64,000 bases of DNA. It comes from Sipunculus nudus. Its lineage: Eukaryota > Annelida > Sipuncula > Golfingiida > Sipunculidae. The stretch spans positions 9,582,382-9,646,381 of the forward strand of contig CM049317.1 in the NCBI GenBank assembly GCA_026874595.1, in the 5' to 3' direction. The notes beneath the pieces are model-generated. The model was not told where the DNA came from, made no database searches, and was given only the letters and a program-made list of their open reading frames with translations. A program made the position numbers and the translations under genes. Shown piece by piece: positions 1 to 12,200 of the stretch. The stretch's first letter is position 1. Each line of letters starts with the position of its first letter.

Positions 1-158
1 ATTATGTATATGATGATGTAATTTTATAAAGGTGCAGATGGACCGTCTTCAGATATCTACATAAATATCCTCTGTTTGATATCTTTATTGTATCTCTCAA
101 CATGTCAGATTTATTTAATGTTGAGATCAACCAGCTTTCAATGGCCGAAACACGAGGG

Positions 159-164
159 TTTATT
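159..164 (-). promoter_or_regulatory. Candidate ORC2 polyadenylation signal
   Basis: AATAAA on the minus strand, 34 nt past the ORC2 stop codon. It would give a very short 3' UTR. The hexamer is common in AT-rich DNA, so this is only a candidate. Confidence 0.35.
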
Positions 165-197
165 TTGTCCATGATAGGGTGACACCTGGTGGACACT

Positions 198-284
198 TCA
201 GGAACCATCTTCCTGCTGCTCCAGAAATTCTTTCAAGGTGCTGCCATCTATTGGGATAATCAAGTACTCCATACCATCTATCCC
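198..284 (-). CDS. ORC2: ORC2 terminal coding exon
   Basis: It encodes [18 protein letters not shown] and then an acidic tail ending EQQEDGS plus TGA at 198-200. It matches the extreme C-terminus of animal ORC2 (human TDGVEYLLIP). The acceptor is TTTCAG at 285-290. The exon joins in phase 0 to the preceding exon that ends RTKK. Confidence 0.93.
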   Translation of the reverse strand, partial: GIDGMEYLIIPIDGSTLKEFLEQQEDGS

Positions 285-3200
285 CTGAAATAAGAAAGAT
301 TTCATATTTAACTAAACTGTGACAAGATATATGTTAATTCTTATCATTATATATATTCTTATTCTTATTTATTCATTAATTTTATATTCATTCATCTAAC
401 TTACTTAACTGTTTGTATTTCTAAATTACACCATTATGACAGAAAAGTATATCATAAATATCTTTTCCATGAGTTCAGATACCCTCCTGAATTGGAAAGT
501 GATAATTTTTAACATTTTTTTAACAGATTATCAAATTTGATTAAGTTAATGTAGAAGGAAAGATAAAAAACTGTAAACATGGTGACTGGCAAAAGCCAGG
601 ACAAGCAAACATCATTTGGCTCTATATTATGGAGGAAATAATCGGTCATACCATGCAAGTTTGTTTGGCCCTACAAACATAATATTACCCCCCTTACAGG
701 TGTCCAATGTTTAAAATTTCAGCTTGATACACAATGTAATATCAGTGGTCTGTTTACTATTCACCTAGGTGCTCCTGCCCAGAGAACCTTGTCATAACAA
801 GCAGTGGTTACATGAAATGATGTCCAAGACAACTGCACTGTATAACCACTGCAGTCTTATATAATTGAACAAGGGACCCATGGGTCACGGCGCTCAGCTG
901 TTATATAGGATAAAAAATATGCTGCAGTCTTATATAATTGAAAAATGATAATTTTTGAGTCATTAATATCCATATATTAATCAAACCCACCTTTTTGGTC
1001 CTGATAAGTTTGTGGTCCTTGAATTCAGTCAGCTGGGTCCTCAGGGTCAGATCACTGTTCACCAGGAAAGCTTCACGACATTTCTGATACAAATCAGGGA
1101 ATGCCAAACCTGAAGAGAGAACAATTTACAGGGAACTGAGGATATATCTCATGAGCTTAAATTATAGCACATGATCTCAAAGAGTTATGATAAGGTATCA
1201 GCCCTGATATTATCATTAAACTAGAGCAGTTGACAGATCCTTGCTAGAAAAACTTGCTCAGGTGACAACCTTGAAAATGCCACCACTTTATATCAAGGTG
1301 GCATGGGTGGTCGTAAATTTGAGGTTAACTGTATCAATTTTAACCCCAGGAAGACCAACCATGAGGAGAAAAATGTTTAAGATAAAGAACCACAGGAAAT
1401 ATTGAAAATCCTTTACCTCACATATATGACAGCACACAAAATCCAAGCTTAAAATTGAGCATTAGCATAAATAATAAAACAGAATGAATCTGCTATGGTG
1501 AGAATTGCAACTGGAGCGATGACGTGGCACAGAAATTTCTCTCAATGTTTAACTATGGGTGAACTTGTAGCCATGTTGAAGCTGCTGGTGAGAACCTTAC
1601 CTTACTAGTTGAGTGGTACCATATACATTTATGTGCTGATTATTATTGCTGGGAATGATACACTTATTCTGCAGTACATTATAAATGACATGGTGAAACC
1701 ATATTCATTAATAACTGGAATGGCTTGTTTTTGCAACAAAAACCCTATGGGACATCCAAAAAAACAAAAAAGGGTTAAAATATGCACTATCTCAAAAAGA
1801 TGATTCTAGATTTCAGCAGATTTGACCTTAAAGATCAAGGGGTTTACAAATATTTGACATTTTGGCAGATTTTATCTTGAAGATGAAAGTCAAGGTCTCT
1901 GGATTTCGAACACATCCAAGATTTTGCTAAGAACAATTTTGGAATTTGGGAAAATATGCAGCCCTTCAAAAGTTATCACATTCACAAGACAATAGCTATA
2001 ATTTAGCTTATTTGACATAATGGTACACTGATTCATAATTTATCTGGCAAACTGTGCCATTGAAAAAATCTAGATATTTCTTGGCACTGCAGGTGCCATA
2101 GTATCACCAGATAATTAATCACCCCCCCCCCCCCTTAAGAATAGTCCCCCTCCATCGTCTACGAGAAAATTTTCCATGATGAATGGACATGCCAAATTTC
2201 AGACAAATACCTTGAACCACTCCAGAGATAAAAGCAATTTTCACCTAAAGTACATGTACAAATGGACACAACGGCAAAACGATTGCAGATGGCACCACCA
2301 GTTTTGAGTAAAAGATAGGAGTGCAAGATCTACTGTCAAGTGGGATTGATGGGGTATTAAAAGGCACAAAAACAAGAGAAAGACAGAAGATGGCGCTACC
2401 TGTCTTCCGCAAAAGACAAAGCTATCCAAGATCTTTGGTCAATTTGATTTTTGGACCAATCCATGCATCCCTTATTGAGTTATTTCTGATTTTGTGTAAT
2501 TTTCACCATATATGGCAATATTCAAGGTCAAGGCCACTCTCACAGGAAAGGTCATGACCCCAATTTAAAAATAAATCATCCCATAACCCATGTCTATATA
2601 TATGCATAATATGAAAGAAATCTGTCCACTAGTTTTTGACTTATAATGCTCACAGTATTGTTAAGTGGCAATGAAGGGGTATTAAATGGCACGAAAACAA
2701 GAAAAGGTTAACAGGTGGTGCCACTAGTTTCTGGTACATGACAACACTTTTCAAGATCTTTGGTCGAGTTGATTTTTGGATCAGTCCATGCAAGATTTCT
2801 TTAGATATTTAAGAATTTGTGTGATTTTCCCCCAAAATGGACCTATTCAAGGTCAAGGTCAATCTCCTAGTAAAGGTCATGACCCCATTTTGAATAGGCT
2901 TCTTCCCCTCAGACATATCTATGCACATGTCAAGTTTGGTACAGATCCGTGAAATATTTTTTTGAGTTATTGCGTCCAAACAAAATCTCTGCAGCGGCGG
3001 CGCGCGCAACCGTGCCTAAACCTTAGTATCTCCAGACTTTGTCTGGCGATACAATTATATTGCAGCTTATTTATAATGGTCCAGGTTTTACGAGCGCATT
3101 TGGGGTTTTTTGCACTTGGTCAGAACTTTTTTTTTAATTGAATTGAAATGGACACTGAGCGATGGGTCGCATACTGTTTCAATTAATCAGATTGGTCAAC

Positions 3201-6200
3201 ATAATTGACAAACTTAAACTATGAACACCTCTTAGTGTAATGTAGGACATCTGTCATGATAGTGTTAATTCTATTGTGGTTTCCTGATGGCCAAAATATT
3301 AATATGATAATACTGTTGGTCATATTTAAATATAATAAATATATTTACAATAATCTTACTGATTAGTATTACATATATTGACAAAACAGGAACAAGACCA
3401 CTCACCGGTGTACTGTGGGTTATCAGCGTTGTCCAGCTGATGTCTGACTAGTAGCAGGAAGATTCCTCTCGCATTCGGTGTCAGGCTGTGCATTACGTGC
3501 TGCATCGAGCTGAGAGCCAGCGCTCCTGTCTGCTGTACCAGTAGAGAGTTCTCATACGACGTCTCCTCACTGTACGTGTCAAAGGTCGTCACGTCCCACC
3601 ACAGCCAGTTAAAACGACTTGTTTTTGTCTGATCCCATACTGAATAATAAAAGAACATGAAATGATCAGGCTGAGTAGAATTTTCATAATTGGGCCTCAG
3701 TTGATAAAATGGCCACCCTGTATAGTTTTATATTGTACAATCAATAAGAATCGCTAAAATATTAATTCTTCACAAACATGTTTTTTTTGTTAAATAAATA
3801 AGTCACATGAATGCATATATCACAAAGGGATGGTTATTCCGTGCTTAAGCATTAAAAAAATTTAAAATATTAATTACATTTAAACAACAACAGATGACTA
3901 TTCCAGTGGCATGTGAAATATACAATGGCAGAGGGGCACAGCCAGGAGTTAGAATGTCACCATCACTCCTATTCTTCTTAAGATTTTCAAGGAGTTTTTT
4001 AAGACAGACAATACACAATCTTTACCACAGGGAGGGGGAAGGCCTGCAACAAAAAAAATAAACATTTTATAATGAAGATAATGGTGTGAACTTACACAAT
4101 GGTGCGTTGATGTGGTCTATACTTGCAATGACGTGGATGCCTCGGATCTGAGCCAGGAGACTTAAGATGTTCTGAGATTTCTCTGCTCGCAACATGGCAC
4201 CATCAATGTTATGGATGACGAGAAATAAGTCTTCTTGCTCTAAAGGAAAAGGTTTTTTTTCAAAGAGATTAGCAGAGATATAAAAGGTGGACAGATTTGA
4301 TGAACAGATTTAGATATATTTAAGCCCCCTCCCCCCCAAGTAGAATGCAGGAGCTTACAGGGGTTGATAAGTTAATTCCTGTATTCATATTTGAGTAAAA
4401 ACAGTTTTGTGGGTGGGCCTACTTAAGTCCCTCCAAGTGCAAAACCATCATTTTATCTTTTTCTCCTTTTCTTTTTCTCTCTTCTGCCGTATTATGTTTG
4501 AGCTAAATCTACAATATGTTTTTTTCAAAAGCTAGATTGGGCACAATATAAGTCCTAGGTCAGATTTGCACCTGAAATTTTCTTTTGACCTTAACCTTAT
4601 TCTAAGGTCGCACACTCCATAGCTGATCCCTGATTATCATCCGTTGCAGGCCTTGAGGGGAAGGCTTCCAGTTATTGTTTGCCAATTGCATACATAATTA
4701 CATCTATTTACAATTATCTTTTGAGGCAGTTAGTTTCCTGTACAGTAAAGTAGTTACTGTTTAGAGAGTGACATTTAGTTAATATAATACATACATTAAC
4801 AATTAAATCATCACGAGAATTATTATTGATTGCCTGGATCACAAACTATATCCAACTATGTGATAATGAGACAATGCCGAACATTTAAAATAAATATTTC
4901 GTGAACTGTGATATTGCCGGACCTACCTCCACACTCATAGTGTTCTTTGATGAAGTCGCACTGCTCCAGTAAACTGTGGAACCCTCCCCGATGGTCCAGT
5001 ATGTCTTCTGTTATTCCATTTAGTACCTGAATTGAAAATCAATATTACAAACACCTTCTTTTGTGATCCATCACTTAAACAATATAAGACTATTGGTGCT
5101 ATACAAAAATAAAAATTTAAATGTCAGATTTTATAAAGGAATATCAAATAACTGCAATAAATTTCTGTTTACTCTGTTCCTCTCACTTTCACTTTTATGT
5201 TAATCTGTAATACTTACATTTTTTATTGTGAGACTTGGAAAGTAACCATTGATTACAAGATGGTTCATGTCTGCAAGCATTGTAGTTCTAAATTCCTCCA
5301 ACAGCTGTCTCTTCGATCCAAGTCCATGAAACAGTAAGCTGAAGTTATTGCTAAAATAATCAATATAATTTATTTGCTCAACAACAGCTAAAGGTTTTTC
5401 TCTGTAAATATTAAAATGTCCTGATAAATCCAATTTTTCCAACCTAGGAACATCAAAAATTCTCCTTTTTTTTAACCTTTCATCCACTAGAATCAAAATG
5501 TATTCCTAAAAATATAACACAAGATTTCAAACTAACTCAACCACACAAGTTTAATATTCTCTTCCCAACTTTCTCTCCGCTGACTGCACATACATTCTTT
5601 AAACAGAAAAACAATTTCACAACTGCAGCAGGTATGAGCATTAATAAGAGCACGTGGCAATTTTGGCATCAGGCTAAATATGTTATGAGAGGACAGGCTG
5701 TAGGCTGTCACCCCCGAGATCATTAGAAGGGCCATAAATATGTGGCTTTGTTGTCTTGATGGTACAGTTATTTAACTATTTATACATATATTTAACATTT
5801 TATTCTGCAGAGGGAAAATTTGTGACACCAGGCTGTGTCTTTTCCAGTTTGCTTCTGGAGGTGCTGCCATTTTAGACTGGAGGAGAAACTGGCTCATATT
5901 TATCAAATCAGATTATTGATGAGCCACTTTCTCAATCTTTAAACAGTTTTGTACAATGTCTAACACCATGTGCTGGAGCTGTCAGGTATGTATGCAATAC
6001 AGCTTTATTTACAATGTTTGTATATAGTAGATTTCGTGTGTGAGTCTGACCAGCAGCTCCCAGCTTTAAACTTCATTGGACAGATCAACAGTATTGCCAC
6101 CTGGTAGATATGCAAGTAACTGTTAACATGATACTCTGAAATTGCTTTTCCACAGCTCCCCTGTGTATAACTGCATGATTATCAATGTGGGAAAATATAC

Positions 6201-9200
6201 TGGGAAATTTGTTGGTAAATACATAAATTTTACAAACAACACTCTCATTAATAATTTAGATTTAACTAAAGATCCTTTGAAATATATTAAGTATTTTAAC
6301 AATTCCTCTGATAGCTTGCCCTGCTTTTCAGCTGTGTTTACATATGCACATATATGCATGAACTGGCAGAGGTCTCCAAAAAGATGGTGGAGTGACATCA
6401 TTTTACACAGAATATCCAAGTTCATGCAGACCCTATGCATGAAAATAACTCCTGTGGAGATTAATGTAGCTTATTTGTCGAAGGTTTTATTTTGCCATTA
6501 TTTTACTTTCCTGAATTTGACACAATGAAATTTGTGAGAGATTAAGCAGTGTTTCTGTTCCTTATCATACACCTTGTAACATAAAATAAAGGCTTGTATA
6601 TTTAGCCAAACACCGCACTGCTCATCTGCAAAATGAACTACTCAATGCCTATAGCAACTGCTTAAAGGGAATACATAGGAGAATGTAAGAGCTGGAAGAT
6701 TTTTTCATCAGTCCAGTCCATTTCTTATGAGCCTTCTGAATTCATTTCAAATTCATTTATTTTTTTATATCTGTTTATTAAATTCATGTTATTTCCTCTT
6801 CCACTTCCATATAATTTAAATAAATTCCAGTTCAATTCTGAATATTATCCTATTGCATACACGGTGAATTTTTAATACTACTACATATGGAAATGGCCAA
6901 ATGTTGTCTGAAATCACTAGTGGTCTTATTAGACAGTTATAACCAATGTGAATCTTATCAGTTCACACAAGAATGGTCTTAAGACCGTTATAATGACAGG
7001 TGGTTATATTTGACAGGTGGTCTTTAAGACAGGTTACCCTGTACACAGATATATTGATAAACCAACCCAGCCCTGTACAGCAGTTTTACCCATGTATAAA
7101 CTCACCATAAACAGTACATCCATTTGTTGAAGAGAGCTTTGTACTCAGCATGCAGCTCTTGTCTCTCTTTAACGTACTTCACCTGAACACCAGTCAGCAC
7201 CTGTGACAAGGTACCATGGTCCAATCGCGGGGTTTCTAATCGGGTCAAAGTGCGGTCAGAGGTCAAGGTTGCTCCACTGTGAAGATCAAAGTAGTCATCT
7301 GTGTTGGTGGTCTGGAAAAATTAATAAAAACAATAAAACCAATTTTCAAGTGGTATTTGTACTACATTTAATTTTCCTATTTTTGCAGACGTAAATGAAA
7401 CAAATTATCTGCCACTTATTTTCTTAAAATTCTTTCTCAAAACAGTCTAACTTTTCACAAGGTGAATGCCAAGTACAATTTTTAAACTAGTTCTCTATAC
7501 CTGAGTGTAAAAATTTTAGTAGCTTCTTTGCACTTGTATTAAAATGAAACTTGACCCCTTCATTTTCAAGTACATCATAAAAATGAAAGTTTTAATCAAT
7601 ACATGAAGCTAGCAGGTATGTACTGGCCATAATCATCAGATTAAAATGTGAAATTAAGACTTAAGTTTAAAAATTAATCACAGGTGGTTATATGAAAATA
7701 ATTCTTATATAAACACTGGTAGAAAGTACTCAGGTGAGAGTATTTTTAAGTTAGTTGCAGTAATAATACAAGTTTCAATTTAAATGGAAGGACATAGCAG
7801 GGTAGGCCTGAGGATGACTGCCTCCATTTCCAAAAAGAAGGTACTAGATTGACACTATGTCACTACAGAGTCATGAGCTCATCACTAAAAAATCTCCACA
7901 GCAGCAGCTTCATTCAATTTAACATAGCCATTGTCCAATCACAATTCAAAATCATATCATTTAACAATACAACAATTTCAGTATGTTACATTAACAGTTA
8001 ATGAGTTCAATTATTTTAAATATATAATTACTATTTCTGGTTGCTCCTCTGGTATTCTCCTTCTTTTACGAGTGGGTGCTTTTGCCAAGTTCTCTTTCTC
8101 GCTGATAGATGTTGCTAGTTCTTCCTCTGCAATGTCACTTCCAGATTCTTCGTCAGAAGAGCCCTCGCTTTCTTCTGATGAACTGTCTGCATACTCTGGC
8201 ACAGCAAATTTACAATTTTTCTGCATGAATTGTTTAAAAGACATACAACAACAGAACCTTATTTATCAAATCATTTTAGGAGCCAATAATTTGTTTCATT
8301 TAAACAAGATTCTGGATATAGTACATGTATGTATTTAAACTCTTAACTTTTCAGATTCTTATGAAACAGCTACAGAAAATATGAATACCAAGGAGAGGTT
8401 ATTCACAGGCAATTTGAAATTTCTGAATTATGTCAATGTGTATAAATTTAGAGCAATGCTTCCATGTTTTAGTACAATTAACCTGACACATTAGAAGGAG
8501 GACAATGCCAGGAACATGAAACAGAAACAATATAATATAAACTTGTAATACGTTTTTGTCGTACAGAACATCTAAACACATTGATATTCCAAAAAACATC
8601 TCCTCTGAGTGACATTATTAATAGTGTCCATTCTTTATCATTTAAAGCAGAATTTATGTTCAGGCTTGTAAATATTCTGGTTAACTACAGTCTGTCTCAC
8701 TTCGAGGTGCCCAGTTTTTGGCGTTTTTTATCTAAAAGTCAGTTTATTTTGATTAATTACCTGTAAGTAAATCCACCAGGCACTCAGGTAATTATTTAAA
8801 AGGAAAACACCATACCATGCAGAGAATTTGATTGAAACGATTAATTTAATACCTGAGAAAACAGTCTATTCTTATTACAACATATTGACAGAAGTGACAG
8901 GATCAAGGACACTTTCAAAGATGGTAGTTCTTGGTACCATATATTTGATAAAATACATCATCAGCTAAAAGACGCCATCCTGTGGTGTTACTTTAAGAGG
9001 TAATTTCTCGAAAATTTACATTAAACAAGTTTGAATAAAATCTTTCATTCTCTATTGCAGGAATACAAATAATTTTCTGTCATTGTAACATAATGGACAG
9101 AAATATCAGCATGTCCTTATTATTGCAAAAAACTGATGGGCGCCTTTTGTTGGACAGACTATAACACTGAATTTCAACAGTGTCCATATGACATTACACA

Positions 9201-12200
9201 TTGTAGACAAAGGACAGAAAAAGGATAAAGAATATATTACAGTATTTTGATAAGCAGAGACAGATACTTTTTTGGGTATAATTCTGAAGTATTGTGAGCT
9301 TTACACTTCTTTTACTATTTGTATTGAGTAGCAGTATTTGCCGTTACCTTTTACATGCATCTTAAAGGGAAATCAAATATACATGAAATATAGTGTATTT
9401 TCCTCCAAATATTACGGTATCTGTCAATACTGCTTATACCAGTATAAGTGGAAAAAAGCTGGCACCTGGTACAATCAATGATGCAAAAAGCAACAAGTGA
9501 CCCTGGGGTCATGACTAGGAAGACATTCACTAAAGGAATGCCAAATTTTGTAGGTGGTATCCCCATTCAACTGAAGCACAGTTCAAAGGATATGGGTAAC
9601 AAGGACTTAATTTCAGGTTTTCAGAAGATTTTTCATAGACCTCTCTGGATGTCAAGGTAGAAGATTCTAGGTCAAATGGTAACAATTTGTGCCCTTTAAA
9701 CAGATGACTGCAGCTTTGAAGGTCTAAAAATAAAAATTTATTGAAAACGTGTAAAAATTTGAAAATTCCAGGTGTGGCCACAAGTCTGCAGGAATTGATG
9801 AAAGGCTCCATGATGAATCAAAGAATCATGGTGATAAATGCATCATTTGTTCCGGAACTTGAGGTTTTGTATAAAATTTTAAAAATTTAATGAGGGGTAC
9901 TTACAAGCGCTATAGCTCAAAGGATATGGGTAACCGAGACCTAATTTCAGGTTTTACAGAAGATTTTTCATGGACCTCCATGCATTTAAATAAGAAGATT
10001 CTATGTTAATGATTACCCTGTTAACAGATGACTGCATCTTTGAAAGTCTCAAAAATAGAGAAAAAAATATGCAAAAATTTGACAAAAAATCAAGGTGGCA
10101 CCACCAGTCAGCAGGAACTGATGAAACAGTCCATGATGAATATGCATGCAAAAAATCATGGTGATCAATGGTAACTAATTTTTAATAATTCTCAGGGGTA
10201 CTTCTGAGCCCCATAGCCAATTAGTAACAGAGACCTTATTTCAGGTTTCCCTGGAGATTTTTCATGGACCTCATGAACTGATAAAACACTCCATGATAAA
10301 TATGCATGCAAAGTATCATTGTGATCAATGCATTAGTTGCTCAGATACTTGAGCTTTTATAATCAAATTCTTAATTATTCTGGGGGGGGGGGTCTTTCTG
10401 AGCCATATAGCTCAGAAGGTATAGGTAACAGTGACCTAATTTCAGGTTTCCATGAAGATTTTTCATGGACCTCCCTGGATGTCAAGCTAGAAGTTTCTAG
10501 AACCAATAGTTACGATTTGTGCCATGTTCACATATGACCACATCTATGAAGGTCTCAAAAATAGAGAAAAATATGCGTAAAAATTTCAAAAAAATCTAGG
10601 TGGCGCCACCAGTCTACAAAAACTCATGAAACACTCCATGATCAATATGCATGCAAAGAATTATGTTGATCAATGTATTAGTTGTTCTGATACTGGAGCT
10701 TTTGCATCATTTTTTTATTAATCCGGGGGGTATAACAGACAGATAGACAGACAAGATGAGGGACAAAGAGTGATTGCTATAATTCAGATGACTTTCAGTC
10801 AGCTGAGCTAAAAATGATACCTGTGCAACTTCACAAATCAAGATATTTCAAGCTGTCAACTGGTGTTCCAACTGGCACTTACCGTTAACATTGCAATTCC
10901 TGAATTTGTATGGCGTAGAACTTACCATTTTCATGGTGTGTCATGAGTTTGTATGGCATGACACTTACCATTTTCATTGCGTTTCCTGAGTTTGTATGGT
11001 GTTGCACTTGTTATTTTATCAATTATCTCTTTCTTGACTCGCCTTGATCTTTTGGGGGTAAGAGCAGCTAAAAAATATGGAAAATAATATTTTTATTACA
11101 CACACCACAAGCTAAGCTAAACAAGAGGAAGACAACACCCAAGCTGTACTGGTGACAAGGCCCAACCTGAGCCCAGTAACCTGAAAGTTTAGTTTATAGT
11201 TGAGATTTGAGAAGTCTTGTGGTTTATTTAAACTAATTTTGAGGAGAAATTCTGAGATGACAGAGGTGAGATAGCCTACACTGTAATTTATGCCACACCA
11301 AGCCCTGTACAATAGTACTGAAGAGACCTGATCCAGCGAATCTTAAACCTGCCAAACTGGAGGTAAGATGAGAACTTACACCTGCGTGCAGGGCAGCACC
11401 ATTCATGCCCAGGCAATGATGAAACCCTGAACACCATTTCCACCAGCATACAAACAGTTTGGTGCGTGTTAGAACCCATACAAAAAATGACTAAGAATAA
11501 TCTTTAGCCTTAAAGATCAGCTAACAAACACCACTAATGCGATATAATCTGAACTTAATTTATTTTTTCTGTAATAATTGTATATTCTCCTCTCTTAATC
11601 ATCTATAATGTTGTGGGGAAACAGTAAACCATGAATAAATCATTCAAAATTGTATTCTAAATGAGAACACTCAAATATGTCAGATTTTGCACATCTTTTA
11701 AGCCAAATAGGTCCACTTTCAAATAAAAAACTGCCTCCCCTTGTATGAGAAGAAAACCTTCAAGCATATAAATAAAGTAAAGAAAGCTGAGGTGGATTAT
11801 ATATAAAAGTTATCAATCACAGACACAAAAAAGACTAATATACCTATCTAGGTAAATTATCCTTGAAATTTAAGACATTAAATTTTTTAAAAAGGAAAAC
11901 AAATACCAGAACCCACTGCTGAATGTGACATACATGATGAATACAGAAATATAGTTTATATAAATAAAATACCTGTTTCATCAATCTGTACAGATAAAGC
12001 CTTGGTTCTTGGAGTTTTTGGTGTGCGAACCTTTTCTGCTATTTCAGACGCTGAAAAAATAATATGTCTTAAAACTTATCTTGATAATATATTTTAATTA
12101 AATTGATAATTAACAAAAATTTGGTGTATAAAAAAACATATTTGTATGTAAACTAATATATTTATACATTCTGAGTACCCATAAAGATATTTAATGTATG

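Noticed and set aside
5351-5496. Upstream extension of the ORC2 exon at 5,218-5,350
   Set aside because: The residues before the TTTTAG acceptor do not match ORC2, and the previous exon joins precisely at 5,350 to complete a Cys codon.
6142-6528. 128-codon plus-strand open frame in an ORC2 intron
   Set aside because: Low-complexity composition, no domain, no splice or promoter context, and an equally open antisense frame.
7931-8338. 135-codon plus-strand open frame
   Set aside because: It is antisense to the Ser/Glu-rich ORC2 exon; its Ser-rich product is the mirror of the acidic codons.
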